Shown here: positions 1 through 8,177 of the stretch, in pieces
How positions within the stretch are numbered: the stretch's first letter is position 1
Layout of the letters: each line of letters begins with the position of its first letter
From: Streptomyces sp. 130
GTDB taxonomy: Bacteria; Actinomycetota; Actinomycetes; Streptomycetales; Streptomycetaceae
Reading direction: 5' to 3'
NCBI RefSeq assembly: GCF_007096885.1
Contig: NZ_VJNO01000012.1
Coordinates: 62,001 to 126,000, forward strand
Length of the DNA stretch: 64,000 nt
Notes under the pieces: model-generated
The model's input: only the letters and a program-made list of their open reading frames with translations
What the model was told of the DNA's origin: nothing
Database searches by the model: none
Program-made: the position numbers and the translations under genes

Positions 1-289
1 GGCGGCCGTCCAGAACGGCAGCGTCAAGGGCTACGCCGCCTACAAGGTGGACGACTCGGTCAACACCCACGAGGGCTGGGGGCTCGGCAGCTACTGCTAC
101 TTCAACGTCGACCCCACCATCCGCCAGGACCACGGCTTCGAGGCCCCGGTGAAGGCAGGTGTGAAGTTCCACGACCTGCTGGTCGTCTCGCTCGGCGGCC
201 AGGGCCAGTACAACCACGTCATCAACGACACGGGGGCACCGACCTCCGGGACGTCGACGGTGCCGTCGAACGTCGTGTCCTACCCCTGA
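1..289 (+). CDS. C-terminal end of a secreted Streptomyces protein (5' truncated)
   Basis: Only about the last 95 residues are present; the frame is open from base 2 and ends with TGA at 287-289. The visible part is rich in Gly, Val, Asn and Thr, has one Cys, and ends in VVSYP. It looks like the C-terminal beta-structured end of large extracellular proteins (often mis-named adenylyl cyclase or F5/8-type proteins) that I recall from streptomycetes. No catalytic motif can be read from this piece, so I assign no function. A strong bidirectional hairpin follows 40 bases downstream and separates it from the convergent phosphatase gene. Confidence 0.6.
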   Translation, partial: AAVQNGSVKGYAAYKVDDSVNTHEGWGLGSYCYFNVDPTIRQDHGFEAPVKAGVKFHDLLVVSLGGQGQYNHVINDTGAPTSGTSTVPSNVVSYP

Positions 290-328
290 CGGGGGCACAC
301 GGGACAACCGGCACCTGAGGTGAGACGG

Positions 329-359
329 CGCGGGGCCCGGCAAACTGCCGGGCCCCGCG
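329..359. terminator. Bidirectional terminator hairpin
   Basis: Perfect 14-bp arms (329-342 and 346-359) enclose a 3-base loop. It lies between the end of the secreted protein and the 3' end of the convergent SpoIIE phosphatase gene, so it can end both transcripts. Confidence 0.75.
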
Positions 360-367
360 TCCGTCGT

Positions 368-3157
368 CTACACCAGGCCGGCCGGCGGCGGGCCGCCGAG
401 TGCCTGCTCGGACCAGATGACCTTGCCCCGGTCGGTGTACCTGGCCCCCCAGCGGTCCGCGAACTGGGCGACGAGGAAGAGGCCCCGGCCGCCCTCGTCC
501 GTCGTGGTGGCGTAGCGCAGGTGCGGGGAGGTGCTGCTGCAGTCGGACACCTCGCAGGTCAGGGCCCTGTCGTGCAGGAGCCGGACGGTGATGGGCTCGG
601 TGCCGTAGCGGATGGCGTTGGTGACGAGTTCGCTCAGGATGAGTTCCGTGACGAAGCCCTCCTCGTCCAGGCCCCGGTCGGAGAGCCAGCGCATGGCCTG
701 CCTGCGGATTCCGGCGACGGCCGCGGGGTCCGGGGGCACGTCCCACTGGACGCGCCGGGACGGGTCCAGGGTGCGGGTCCGGGCGACCAGCAGGGCCACG
801 TCGTCACCCGGGCGGCTGGGCAGCATGGCCTCCAGCACGTCGTCGCAGGTCTCCTCCGGGGTGCGGTCGCGGCCGGCGAGCGAGCGGCGCAGCAGTGCGA
901 GACCGTCGTCGATGTCCCGGTCGCGGCGCTCCACCAGTCCGTCCGTGTACAGGACGAGGCGGCTGCCCTCGGGGACGTCCAGCTCGGTCATCTCGAAGGG
1001 CATGCCGCCGATCCCGAGGGGCAGTCCGGCCGGGATCTCCGGGAAGCCGACCGTGCCGTCGGGCATGACGAGCGCGGGCCCGGGGTGGCCGGCCCTGGCG
1101 ACCGCGCAGCGGCCGGACACGGCGTCGTAGATCGCGTACAGGCAGGTGGCACCGGTGATCACGCCGCCGCCCGATTCCTCGTCCTGGTCCATCCTGACCA
1201 CGAGTTCGTCCAGGTGGCCGAGGAGTTCGTCGGGCGCCAGGTCGAGCGTGGAGAAGTTGAGGACCGTCGTGCGCAGCCGGCCCATGGTGGCCGCCGCGTG
1301 CAGCCCGTGCCCGACGACGTCGCCGACGACGAGGGCGACCCGGGCGCCGGAGAGCGGGATCACGTCGAACCAGTCGCCGCCCACGCCCGCCTGCGCCGGC
1401 AGGTAGCGGTAGGCGACGTCCAGGGCGTTCTGCTCGGGCAGGCCGCGCGGGAGGAGGCTGCGCTGAAGGGTGACGGCCATCTCGTGCTCGCGGGTGTAGC
1501 GGCGGGCGTTGTCGACGCTGACCGCGGCGCGGGCCACCAGTTCCTCGGCGAAGGAGAGGTCGTCCAGGTCGAAGGGGTCCTCGTTGTGCGCGCGCCAGAA
1601 GTTCGCGATGCCCAGGATCACCCCGCGGGCCCGCAGCGGGACCGAGAGCAGCGAGTGGTAGCCGTGGTCCAGGAGGCGGTCGGCCTGTTCCGGTTCGGTC
1701 GCGCGCCACTGCCGGGAGGCCGCCAGGTCGGAGACGATCCGGGTGTGCCCGGCGCCGGTGCCCAGGCCGTCGGCGGTGGTCGGCCGGTAGCCGATGACGT
1801 GTCCGACGGGCTGGAGCGGGTGTTCCCCGGCGGCGCTGCGGACGGCGGTGCGGCGGAGCTCCAGGGCGTCGCCGGTGGGCCGTATCGGCTCCCCGCCGCG
1901 CAGGACGGCGTCGGCCAGGTCGACGGTCACGCAGTCGGCGAATCCGGGCACGGCGACGTCCGCGAGCTCCTGGGCGGTGGTGGTGACGTCGAGGGTGGTC
2001 CCGATCAGGGCGCCCGCCCGGTAGAGGAGCGTCAGCCGTTCCCGTACGGTCTCGGCCCGTCCGGTGAGGGCCCGCAGCTCGGTGGTGTCGCGCAGGGTGG
2101 CGACGATGCCGGGCTGGCCGCCGCGCTCCTCGGTGGGACGGAGGTTGACGGCGAGCAGCCGGTCCCCGGCAGGCCGCAGCTCGTCCGTGGCGACCTGCCC
2201 GGACGCCAGCAGCTCAGCGGTGCCGGACGCGAGCCCGAGGTCGGTCACCGCGCGGCCCTCGGCGTCCGGCGGGAGGTCGAGCAGCCGTCGGGCCTCGTCG
2301 TTGGCGAGCAGCAGCCGGTGGTCGGCGCCGATGATGAGGACGCCCTCGCGCACGGCGTGCAGCACGGCGTCGTGGTGTTCGTACATCCGGGTCATCTCGG
2401 CCGGGCCGAGGCCGCGCGTCTGGCGGCTGAGCCGGCGGCTGACCAGGGCGGCGCCGGCCGTGGTGAGGGCGAGGGCGGCGACCCCGGCGCCGACGGTGAG
2501 CGGGAGGCTCGGGTAGGCCAGCCTGTTCACCGCCTCGACCTTGATGCCCACGGCGACCAGTCCGGCGACCGTGCCGTCCCGGCGCGGGACGGGCACCGCC
2601 GAGCTGACGGCCTTGCCCCGGCTGGCGTCGACGGTCCGGGTGACCGGCCCGTTCTCCAGGGCCTCCTTGTAGGGGCCGGGGATCTGCTTGCCGATGAGCG
2701 CGATGTCGGGGTGGGTGTAGCGGATGCCGTCGGTGCCGGCCACGATGACGTATTCGACGCCGGTGCTCCGCCGGATGTCCTCGGCGCGCGGCTGGAGGGC
2801 GGCCGTGGGGTCCTCGCTGTCCAGCGCCGCCGCCACGCCCGGGGCGTGCGCGACGGTCTCCGCGATGCTCAGCGACTGGGCCCGCGCCGCGCTCATGCTG
2901 TCGCGCCTGCCCTGCACGACGAGGGCGGCGACGGCGGCGGCGTCGAGCAGGACGACGATGCCGAGCATGAGGACGAAGAACTGTCCGGCGACGGTGCGGA
3001 CGCTGAGGAGTGAGCGCGGACCGCGCCCCGAGGGGGTCCGCCCGTGCGGCGGCCCGATGGGCGCGGGTGCGTCACCGCCCGGGCGGCCGCCCTCGTGTCG
3101 CTGCGGATGCCGGGCGGAACGGTGAAACCTCGCCCGGAATCGACCTGTGCCACCCAC
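368..3157 (-). CDS. Membrane-bound sensor PP2C (SpoIIE) phosphatase with PAS, GAF and HATPase domains
   Basis: About 929 aa. In order: a basic N-terminus, TM1 near residues 58-80, an extracytoplasmic Cache/PDC-like sensor (about 85-210), TM2 (about 213-235), PAS (about 250-360), GAF (about 380-560), a SpoIIE PP2C domain with GGDWFDV, GDVVGHG, YTDG and DDVALL metal-site motifs (about 575-790), and a C-terminal RsbW-like HATPase with ELVTNAIRYG. Such proteins read a ligand and act on anti-sigma-factor antagonists in partner-switching control; the ligand and partner are not visible here. The GTG at 3157 is chosen because the frame upstream would run antisense through the divergent channel gene and no later ATG/GTG precedes TM1. 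The start is the least certain point. Confidence 0.85.
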   Translation of the reverse strand: MGGTGRFRARFHRSARHPQRHEGGRPGGDAPAPIGPPHGRTPSGRGPRSLLSVRTVAGQFFVLMLGIVVLLDAAAVAALVVQGRRDSMSAARAQSLSIAETVAHAPGVAAALDSEDPTAALQPRAEDIRRSTGVEYVIVAGTDGIRYTHPDIALIGKQIPGPYKEALENGPVTRTVDASRGKAVSSAVPVPRRDGTVAGLVAVGIKVEAVNRLAYPSLPLTVGAGVAALALTTAGAALVSRRLSRQTRGLGPAEMTRMYEHHDAVLHAVREGVLIIGADHRLLLANDEARRLLDLPPDAEGRAVTDLGLASGTAELLASGQVATDELRPAGDRLLAVNLRPTEERGGQPGIVATLRDTTELRALTGRAETVRERLTLLYRAGALIGTTLDVTTTAQELADVAVPGFADCVTVDLADAVLRGGEPIRPTGDALELRRTAVRSAAGEHPLQPVGHVIGYRPTTADGLGTGAGHTRIVSDLAASRQWRATEPEQADRLLDHGYHSLLSVPLRARGVILGIANFWRAHNEDPFDLDDLSFAEELVARAAVSVDNARRYTREHEMAVTLQRSLLPRGLPEQNALDVAYRYLPAQAGVGGDWFDVIPLSGARVALVVGDVVGHGLHAAATMGRLRTTVLNFSTLDLAPDELLGHLDELVVRMDQDEESGGGVITGATCLYAIYDAVSGRCAVARAGHPGPALVMPDGTVGFPEIPAGLPLGIGGMPFEMTELDVPEGSRLVLYTDGLVERRDRDIDDGLALLRRSLAGRDRTPEETCDDVLEAMLPSRPGDDVALLVARTRTLDPSRRVQWDVPPDPAAVAGIRRQAMRWLSDRGLDEEGFVTELILSELVTNAIRYGTEPITVRLLHDRALTCEVSDCSSTSPHLRYATTTDEGGRGLFLVAQFADRWGARYTDRGKVIWSEQALGGPPPAGLV

Positions 3158-3311
3158 ATGTCCAGGTTTAACACGGATCGTCGCGGGGCGATCGGCGTGC
3201 GGGAGCGGTGCGCGTTCCCCGGCGGGCCGGTCCGGGCGCGATCGGGTGACAAGCGGCCGGCGGGCGCGCGCCCCGGCGCCCGGACCGCCGCCGTCGCCCG
3301 ATGATCCGGAG

Positions 3312-3797
3312 ATGGTGCCCGTGTTCCTGACCAAGGCGGTCGAGCTGCTGCTCGGCCGGGAGAGCCGCTCGCTGCATCTGAAGGCGGCGGGCTGGGCGAC
3401 GGTGCTGCTCGCCGTGACCGTGCTGGCCGGCTCCTGGCTGGTGGTCCTGGCCGAGCGCCACGCGCGGGCCGCCACGATCACCTCGTATCCGCGGGGGCTG
3501 TGGTGGTCGGTGGAGACCGCGACGACCGTCGGTTACGGGGATCTCTTCCCGGTGACGCTGTGGGGGCGGATCGTCGCCGCCGTAGTGATGGGTGTCGGCA
3601 TCACGACGTACGGAATGGTCACGGCCGCGCTCGCGACCTGGTTCGTCGGGCACGAGCAGCGGCGCCGCCACCGGCTGGCCGCCGAGGCCGAGCACGCCGC
3701 GCGCCGGATGCGGGACGAGTCGGAGCGGCTGCTGCACGAACGCTTCGACCGCATCGAGCGGCTGCTCGCCGACGCGGGGCGCAGGCCGCCGGAGTGA
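3312..3797 (+). CDS. Small two-TM potassium channel
   Basis: 161 aa. A first TM helix (about residues 17-45) is followed by a pore helix and the selectivity filter TVGYGD, a second TM helix, and a highly charged Arg/Glu-rich cytoplasmic tail likely to be coiled coil. This is the KcsA-type 2TM-pore plan, about KcsA length, so it should form a tetrameric K+ channel in the plasma membrane. Start alternatives are the ATG at 3312 and the GTG at 3321; GGAG sits just upstream and fits the second slightly better. It is divergent from the SpoIIE phosphatase and probably transcribed alone. Confidence 0.88.
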   Translation: MVPVFLTKAVELLLGRESRSLHLKAAGWATVLLAVTVLAGSWLVVLAERHARAATITSYPRGLWWSVETATTVGYGDLFPVTLWGRIVAAVVMGVGITTYGMVTAALATWFVGHEQRRRHRLAAEAEHAARRMRDESERLLHERFDRIERLLADAGRRPPE

Positions 3798-3959
3798 ACG
3801 GGGGGGCGTCGCGGCAAGGTCACCCGGCCGGGTGTGCAGGGGCGCATACCGGGCACCGGCATTTTTGATCACCCTCCCCGGGGCCCGGGAAACCGGCAGG
3901 ATGGCGGTGTACAGGGCCGTCGTCCCCGGGCGGCGGCGCCGGACCGAGGAGGGAGCCCC

Positions 3960-5330
3960 ATGCGGGAGACGCGTGCAGAGCAGTCGTCGCCGGACGAGGA
4001 GAGCGCTCACGACGCGGCCGAGGAGGCGCAGGTCATCGTGGTCGGTGCGGGCCCGGCCGGTTCGTCCGCCGCCTACCACCTGGCGAGGGCCGGGGTCGAT
4101 GTGCTGCTCCTGGAGAAGTCCCGCTTCCCCCGCGAGAAGGTGTGCGGGGACGGCCTGACCCCGCGCGCGGTGCACCAGCTGATCCGCATGGGCGTCGACA
4201 TCCGGTCCCCCGGCTGGACCCGGTCGCGCGGGATGCGGTGGGTGGCCGGTCCCCGGCAGGTGGAGATCGACTGGCCGGCGCTGGGCGGCTTCCCGGACTT
4301 CGGGCTCACCCGCAGCAGGCACGACTTCGACGACATCCTGGCCCGGCACGCCGTCGCGGCCGGTGCCCGGCTGCGTACCGGGGTGAAGGTGAAGGAGCCG
4401 GTGACCGACCGGGCGGGCCGGATCACCGGGGTGGCGGCGGTGTCCGGCGCGGGCACGGTGGTGCACCGGGCCCCCGTGGTGATCGCGGCCGACGGCGCCT
4501 CGGCCCGGATCGCTCTGGCGATGGGCCTCCAGCGGGACGCCAGGCGGCAGATCGCCACGGCCGCCCGGCGCTACTACCGCAGCCCCGAGCGCTCCCGGGA
4601 GGACTTCCTGGAGCTGTGGGCCGACCTCCGCTTCCCGGGGAGCGACGCCTATCTGCCCGGGTACGGCTGGATCTTCCCGATGGGGGACGGGCGGGTGAAC
4701 GTCGGCCTGGGTGCGCTCCCCCACCGCCGGCACGGCAGTGCGGACCTGCGGGCCGCGCTGGACCGGTGGCTCGCCCGTACGCCCGAGGAGTGGGGGCTGC
4801 GGGAGGAGAACGCCGAGGGGCCCGTGCGCAGCGCGGCTCTGCCGCTGGGCTTCAACCGCCATCCGCTGTACACCCGGGGGCTCCTGCTCGTCGGTGACTC
4901 CGGGGGCATGGTCAGCCCGTGGAACGGCGAGGGGATCGGGCAGGCGCTGGAGGCGGGCGAGGTGGCCGCCGAGACGACGGCGCTCGCGCTGGCGCTGCCG
5001 CCGGGGCCGAGGCGGGAGCGGGCGCTGCGCCACTACCCGGCCGAGATGAACCGGCGCTGGGGCCGCTACTACCGGCTCGGCAACACGGCGGCCGATCTGG
5101 TCTTCAGCCGGTCGGGCTTCCAGCCGGTGCTGAACCGGTACGTGATGGGCTCGCCGGCGCTGCTCAACACCCTGGCCCGGCTGCTCACCAACCTCACGGA
5201 GCACCCCTCGCGCGACGCCATCGACCATGTCCTGAACACGGCGGTCCGCCTGGTGCCCGCGCCGGGCGCCCGGCGCCGCGGCTCCGTAGCCCGCCCGCCG
5301 CGCGCCGGCGGGCGTCCCGTACACCTGTGA
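3960..5330 (+). CDS. Geranylgeranyl-reductase family FAD-dependent oxidoreductase
   Basis: 456 aa. The Rossmann FAD motif GAGPAG is at residues 29-34. It is followed by the KVCGDG signature of the geranylgeranyl reductase/ChlP family and, later, the GDSGGM(V) FAD-binding motif. Family members reduce isoprenoid double bonds (menaquinone side chain, archaeal-type lipids) or act as halogenase-like monooxygenases; sequence alone does not choose. The ATG at 3960 is preceded by GAGGAGGGAG, an excellent ribosome site. It is followed 16 bp later by a type II thioesterase gene, so the two are probably co-transcribed. The N-terminal 25 residues are acidic and low complexity. Confidence 0.8.
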   Translation: MRETRAEQSSPDEESAHDAAEEAQVIVVGAGPAGSSAAYHLARAGVDVLLLEKSRFPREKVCGDGLTPRAVHQLIRMGVDIRSPGWTRSRGMRWVAGPRQVEIDWPALGGFPDFGLTRSRHDFDDILARHAVAAGARLRTGVKVKEPVTDRAGRITGVAAVSGAGTVVHRAPVVIAADGASARIALAMGLQRDARRQIATAARRYYRSPERSREDFLELWADLRFPGSDAYLPGYGWIFPMGDGRVNVGLGALPHRRHGSADLRAALDRWLARTPEEWGLREENAEGPVRSAALPLGFNRHPLYTRGLLLVGDSGGMVSPWNGEGIGQALEAGEVAAETTALALALPPGPRRERALRHYPAEMNRRWGRYYRLGNTAADLVFSRSGFQPVLNRYVMGSPALLNTLARLLTNLTEHPSRDAIDHVLNTAVRLVPAPGARRRGSVARPPRAGGRPVHL

Positions 5331-5346
5331 GAACCGAAGGCGATCC

Positions 5347-6150
5347 ATGTTCAAGCAAGAGACCGAAGAAGCCGGCCGGGGAGCGGGCGGGCGCCCGGAA
5401 GCCTGGCTGCGCCGCTACCACCCCACGGACGCCCGCGCCGAGCTGGTGTGCTTCCCGCACGCGGGCGGCGCGGCCGTCTTCTGGCGTCCGCTGTCCGGCG
5501 CCGTGCGGCACGCGCTGGACGTGCGCGCGGTGCAGTACCCGGGCCGGCAGGACCGCTACCGGGAGGCGCCCCTGGAGGATCTGCACCGGCTCGCCGATCT
5601 GATCGCCGAGGCCCTGGTGGCGGGCCCCGCCCCGGCCGGGCCGCGCGTCCTCCTCGGGCACAGCATGGGCGCCTCGCTCGCGCACGAGGTGGCGCTGCGG
5701 CTGTCCGGCGTACCGGGCCACGGAGCGGCGGCGCTGATCGTGTCCGGCCGCCGGGCGCCCTCGCGGCTGGGGTCCGGGTGGCCGGGGTCGGACGAGGAGC
5801 TGCTCGCGCGGGTCCGCGAGCTCGGCGGCACGGACCCGGCCGTCCTGGCCGAGCCGGAACTGCTCGAGGTGATCCTCCCGGCGCTGCGCGCCGACTACGC
5901 GGCCGTCGCGGGGTACGTGCCGGGCGGCGGCCTTCTGGCGTGCCCGGTCGTCGCCCTCACCGGGGACAGTGACCCGGAGGTGGCGGTGGAGGACGTGGGG
6001 CCGTGGCGCGAGACGACCACGGGCCCGTTCGCGATGCGGGTCCTGAAGGGCGGGCACTTCTTCCTGAACGACCATCTGCCCGCCGTCGCCGAACTCGCCG
6101 TGTCCCTGGCCGCCGCTCCGGCGCGGGGGCGGGAGGCGGGCGCCGGCTGA
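5347..6150 (+). CDS. Type II thioesterase (GrsT/RifR-like alpha/beta hydrolase)
   Basis: 267 aa. It has the type II TE hallmarks: CFPHAGG near residue 35, YPGRQDR near 65, the nucleophile elbow GHSMG with Ser106, and the C-terminal His in GGHFFLND. These enzymes free mis-primed acyl or aminoacyl groups from PKS/NRPS carrier proteins in the cytoplasm. No PKS or NRPS is adjacent; the nearest assembly-line gene lies about 50 kb away. Its neighbour is the flavoprotein 16 bp upstream. It may edit a remote assembly line or serve an unrecognised small pathway with the flavoprotein. Confidence 0.85.
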   Translation: MFKQETEEAGRGAGGRPEAWLRRYHPTDARAELVCFPHAGGAAVFWRPLSGAVRHALDVRAVQYPGRQDRYREAPLEDLHRLADLIAEALVAGPAPAGPRVLLGHSMGASLAHEVALRLSGVPGHGAAALIVSGRRAPSRLGSGWPGSDEELLARVRELGGTDPAVLAEPELLEVILPALRADYAAVAGYVPGGGLLACPVVALTGDSDPEVAVEDVGPWRETTTGPFAMRVLKGGHFFLNDHLPAVAELAVSLAAAPARGREAGAG

Positions 6151-6264
6151 GGGGGCGGCGCTGAGGGGCGGCGGGCGGCGGGCGGCGCCCCGCCGATCCC
6201 CCGGCCGGCGGACGGGGCCGCGCGGCGGACGGGGGGCGCGACGCGGACGGGGGTGCGACGCGCA

Positions 6265-6302
6265 GGAGCGGTGGACACCACGGCTGTGGCGTCCACCGCT
6301 CC
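6265..6302. terminator. Bidirectional terminator hairpin
   Basis: Perfect 12-bp arms (6265-6276 and 6291-6302) enclose a 14-base loop that can itself pair as a small CCAC/GTGG stem. It lies between the convergent thioesterase and antitoxin-like genes. Confidence 0.75.
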
Positions 6303-6320
6303 CTCACGGCGCGTGCAGGC

Positions 6321-6506
6321 TCACCGGCGCTCGTCCGGCGGCCGGTCGCCGAACTGGTCGTTGAGCTTCTGCTGGGCGGAGTCGACCTGACCGCCGTACT
6401 TGCCGCCGGTCCTCTTGTCGACGTAGTCGCCGCCCTTCTCGACTCCCTGGCGGGCCTGGTCCGGATGCCCCTTGATCATTTCCTTGATCTTGTCGAGCAT
6501 GCTCAT
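6321..6506 (-). CDS. 61-aa antitoxin-like protein (MT0933-type family)
   Basis: A small Lys/Asp/Gln-rich helical protein beginning MSMLDKIKEMIKG and containing YVDKRTGGKYGGQVD, which matches the short actinobacterial family annotated as MT0933-like antitoxins. The ribosome site AGGAGG (complement of 6513-6518) lies 6 bases before the ATG at 6506, strongly supporting the start. No partner toxin gene is adjacent, so a toxin-antitoxin role is only a family label; it could equally be a stress-related small protein. Confidence 0.72.
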   Translation of the reverse strand: MSMLDKIKEMIKGHPDQARQGVEKGGDYVDKRTGGKYGGQVDSAQQKLNDQFGDRPPDERR

Positions 6507-6627
6507 GACTGACCTCCTAGAGACGCTGACCGTTCCAGCATCCACGCCGCGCCGTGCCCTCGCATTCCGGGACGGGCGGTCACGGCGGTCCGGCCGCGGT
6601 AGCGGCAGCGGCGGCACGGCACGCGAA

Positions 6628-6665
6628 AGGGGCGGAAGGAAGCGAGGCCGCTTCCTTCCGCCCCT
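6628..6665 (-). terminator. Intrinsic terminator of the LysM protein gene
   Basis: Perfect 17-bp arms (6628-6644 and 6649-6665) enclose a 4-base loop; read on the minus strand a short T run follows. It sits 36 bp beyond the stop codon of the LysM protein gene. Confidence 0.8.
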
Positions 6666-6701
6666 GTTCACGCTCCTGCCCCGGCGCGGGGCGGATGTGG
6701 A

Positions 6702-7568
6702 TCAGTACGCGCCGAAGACGTTGTCCATCGAGCCGTACGTGGCGGCGGCGTAGTTGCACGCGGCCGTGATGTTGGCGACCGGGTCGTAGATGTCCATCGA
6801 CGTACCGGGCACGTGGTAGGCGTCGAAGGTGGGCTGGATCACCTGGAGCAGGCCCTTGGACGGGGTGCCGTTGACGGCGTTGATGTCCCAGTTGTTGATC
6901 GCCATCGGGTTGCCCGAGGACTCGCGCATGATGTTGCGGTAGATGCCGTCGTAGCTGCCGGGGATGCCCTGCTGCGCCATGATGGCCAGGGATTCCTTGA
7001 TCCAGCCGTCGAGGTCGTCGGTGTACGCGACGGCCGTCTGGGTCTCGGCGGGCTTCTCGGCGGCGACCGGGACGACGGTGCGCTCGGAGCGGTCGGCGCG
7101 GTCGGCGCTCTCGGCCCGGGGGGCGGTGTCGCCGTTCTTCTCCGCGGTCTCCGCCTTGAACGCGCTCTTCTCCGCGGCCTTCGGGGCGGCGGCCTCGGAC
7201 TTGGCGCCGATGATGAGCTTCAGACCCGGGTGAATGAGGTCGGGGTTGCTTCCGACAGCACCGCGGTTGTCCTTGTACAGCCGCTCCCAGCCGCCGCTGA
7301 GGGAATGCCCCTGGGCGATCTTGTAAAGCGAATCGCCGGACACCACGGAATAGGTGGTGGGCGCGGCCTCGCGCACGGCAATTTCCTTGCCGGCGACGGA
7401 AGTCGGGGCCGCGGACTTTTCGGCGACGACGGTCTTGGCGGGGGCGGCGGAGGCCGATCCGGCCGTGATCAGGGGGAGCGCGAGAACGGCTCCGCCCGCG
7501 CTGACGGCGATGAAACCGCGGGTCAGGGACGCGGACTTGGCACGACGGTGCTTACCCGTGAGGGGCAT
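6702..7568 (-). CDS. Secreted LysM / transglycosylase-like cell-wall protein
   Basis: 288 aa. A basic twin-Arg-containing N-terminus and hydrophobic signal segment end at ASA-AP (about residue 41). A LysM peptidoglycan-binding domain follows at about 72-120, then a Lys/Ala/Glu linker and a C-terminal soluble-lytic-transglycosylase-like domain (about 195-288) with IMRESSGNP and GLLQVIQPTF, including the catalytic-type Glu. It should bind and cleave peptidoglycan outside the membrane, as in Streptomyces Rpf/SLT-type germination and growth hydrolases. The ATG at 7568 has GAGAGGAAAT upstream. The leader carries a c-di-AMP riboswitch, so expression should follow c-di-AMP level. Confidence 0.9.
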   Translation of the reverse strand: MPLTGKHRRAKSASLTRGFIAVSAGGAVLALPLITAGSASAAPAKTVVAEKSAAPTSVAGKEIAVREAAPTTYSVVSGDSLYKIAQGHSLSGGWERLYKDNRGAVGSNPDLIHPGLKLIIGAKSEAAAPKAAEKSAFKAETAEKNGDTAPRAESADRADRSERTVVPVAAEKPAETQTAVAYTDDLDGWIKESLAIMAQQGIPGSYDGIYRNIMRESSGNPMAINNWDINAVNGTPSKGLLQVIQPTFDAYHVPGTSMDIYDPVANITAACNYAAATYGSMDNVFGAY

Positions 7569-7578
7569 GGCGTATTTC

Positions 7579-7735
7579 CTCTCCGTCGCCTGCGAGGTGA
7601 GCTGTCGGGTTCGGACTGGAGATGTCCGGTCGCGCATGGCGACTTCACCCCTAGCCGCTCCGGATACCGGACCGGCGGCAAACCTGGGTCCCCCGCTCCT
7701 GCCGTACGTGAGTGGTCGGGTTCCCGGACGGCGGC
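7579..7735 (-). promoter_or_regulatory. ydaO-yuaA (c-di-AMP) riboswitch
   Basis: The minus-strand leader shows the conserved pieces in order: GGAACCCGACCACTCACG near 7709-7695, GGGGGACCCAGGTTT near 7691-7678, GGGGTGAAG near 7654-7646, and finally CCGAACCCGACAGCTCACCT near 7615-7595, with the paired GCAGGCG segment before the ribosome site. Streptomycetes place this riboswitch class upstream of cell-wall hydrolase genes, where c-di-AMP binding turns expression off. The limits are approximate. Confidence 0.88.
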
Positions 7736-7915
7736 AGGATTCGGCGTTCCATCCGGATTGATGACGGGACCGTAAGCGAGAAACGACGGCCGGAACAAGC
7801 CCGGAATTGCTGATCACAATTGTTTTGCAAGATCAATCAAAGGAAATGCCCATGATCACCCGCGCCGGGGGAAGTCAAATTTCTTGGCAGGACTGGGAAC
7901 CGGGAGATCGGATTG

Positions 7916-7937
7916 CACGTCAGAAACGGCTGACGTG
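7916..7937. promoter_or_regulatory. Inverted repeat CACGTCA-N8-TGACGTG
   Basis: 7-bp perfect inverted arms (7916-7922 and 7931-7937) lie in the 609-bp divergent region between the riboswitch gene and the dhb operon. It could be an operator or a small hairpin. No binding protein can be named. The rest of 7738-8110 is comparatively AT-rich with no convincing gene. Confidence 0.35.
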
Positions 7938-8116
7938 ACGCTGCCCACTGGGATCGAAATGAAGGCATTCGTCCGTTTTGGGCGCATCTGACAGCATCAA
8001 ACCCGCCCCGATTGCCTGTAATTGACCTTTCGCCTAGATCCGGGCAAAAGGGGCATCGAGCCATCCATGAGCGGCCGGGGTCGCCGATTCCACCCCCCTC
8101 GCCCACGTGATCACCC

Positions 8117-8135
8117 TATGGTTAGGCTTACCTAA
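8117..8135 (+). promoter_or_regulatory. Iron box (DmdR1/IdeR operator)
   Basis: The 19 bp TATGGTTAGGCTTACCTAA matches the actinobacterial iron box consensus TTAGGTTAGGCTAACCTAA closely, with the core TTAGGCTTACCTAA at 8122-8135. It ends 42 bp before the dhbA start, where a DtxR-family repressor would block the promoter when Fe2+ is plentiful. It marks the following three genes as iron-starvation induced. Confidence 0.92.
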
Positions 8136-8177
8136 GTGCTGCTGCCCTTTTCGTCGTCACAGGGAGACCCCAGGACC

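Noticed and set aside
320..3013. Long plus-strand open frame opposite the SpoIIE phosphatase
   Set aside because: No recognisable domain, skewed to Gly/Val/Asp/Arg, and fully antisense to a multi-domain protein.
6321..6506. Toxin-antitoxin module at the small antitoxin-like gene
   Set aside because: No partner toxin reading frame is found on either side; only the antitoxin-like family label is kept.
7837..8106. 89-codon minus-strand frame between the riboswitch gene and the dhb operon
   Set aside because: No ribosome site, no homology that I recognise, and codon use unlike real genes here; the segment is more probably regulatory.
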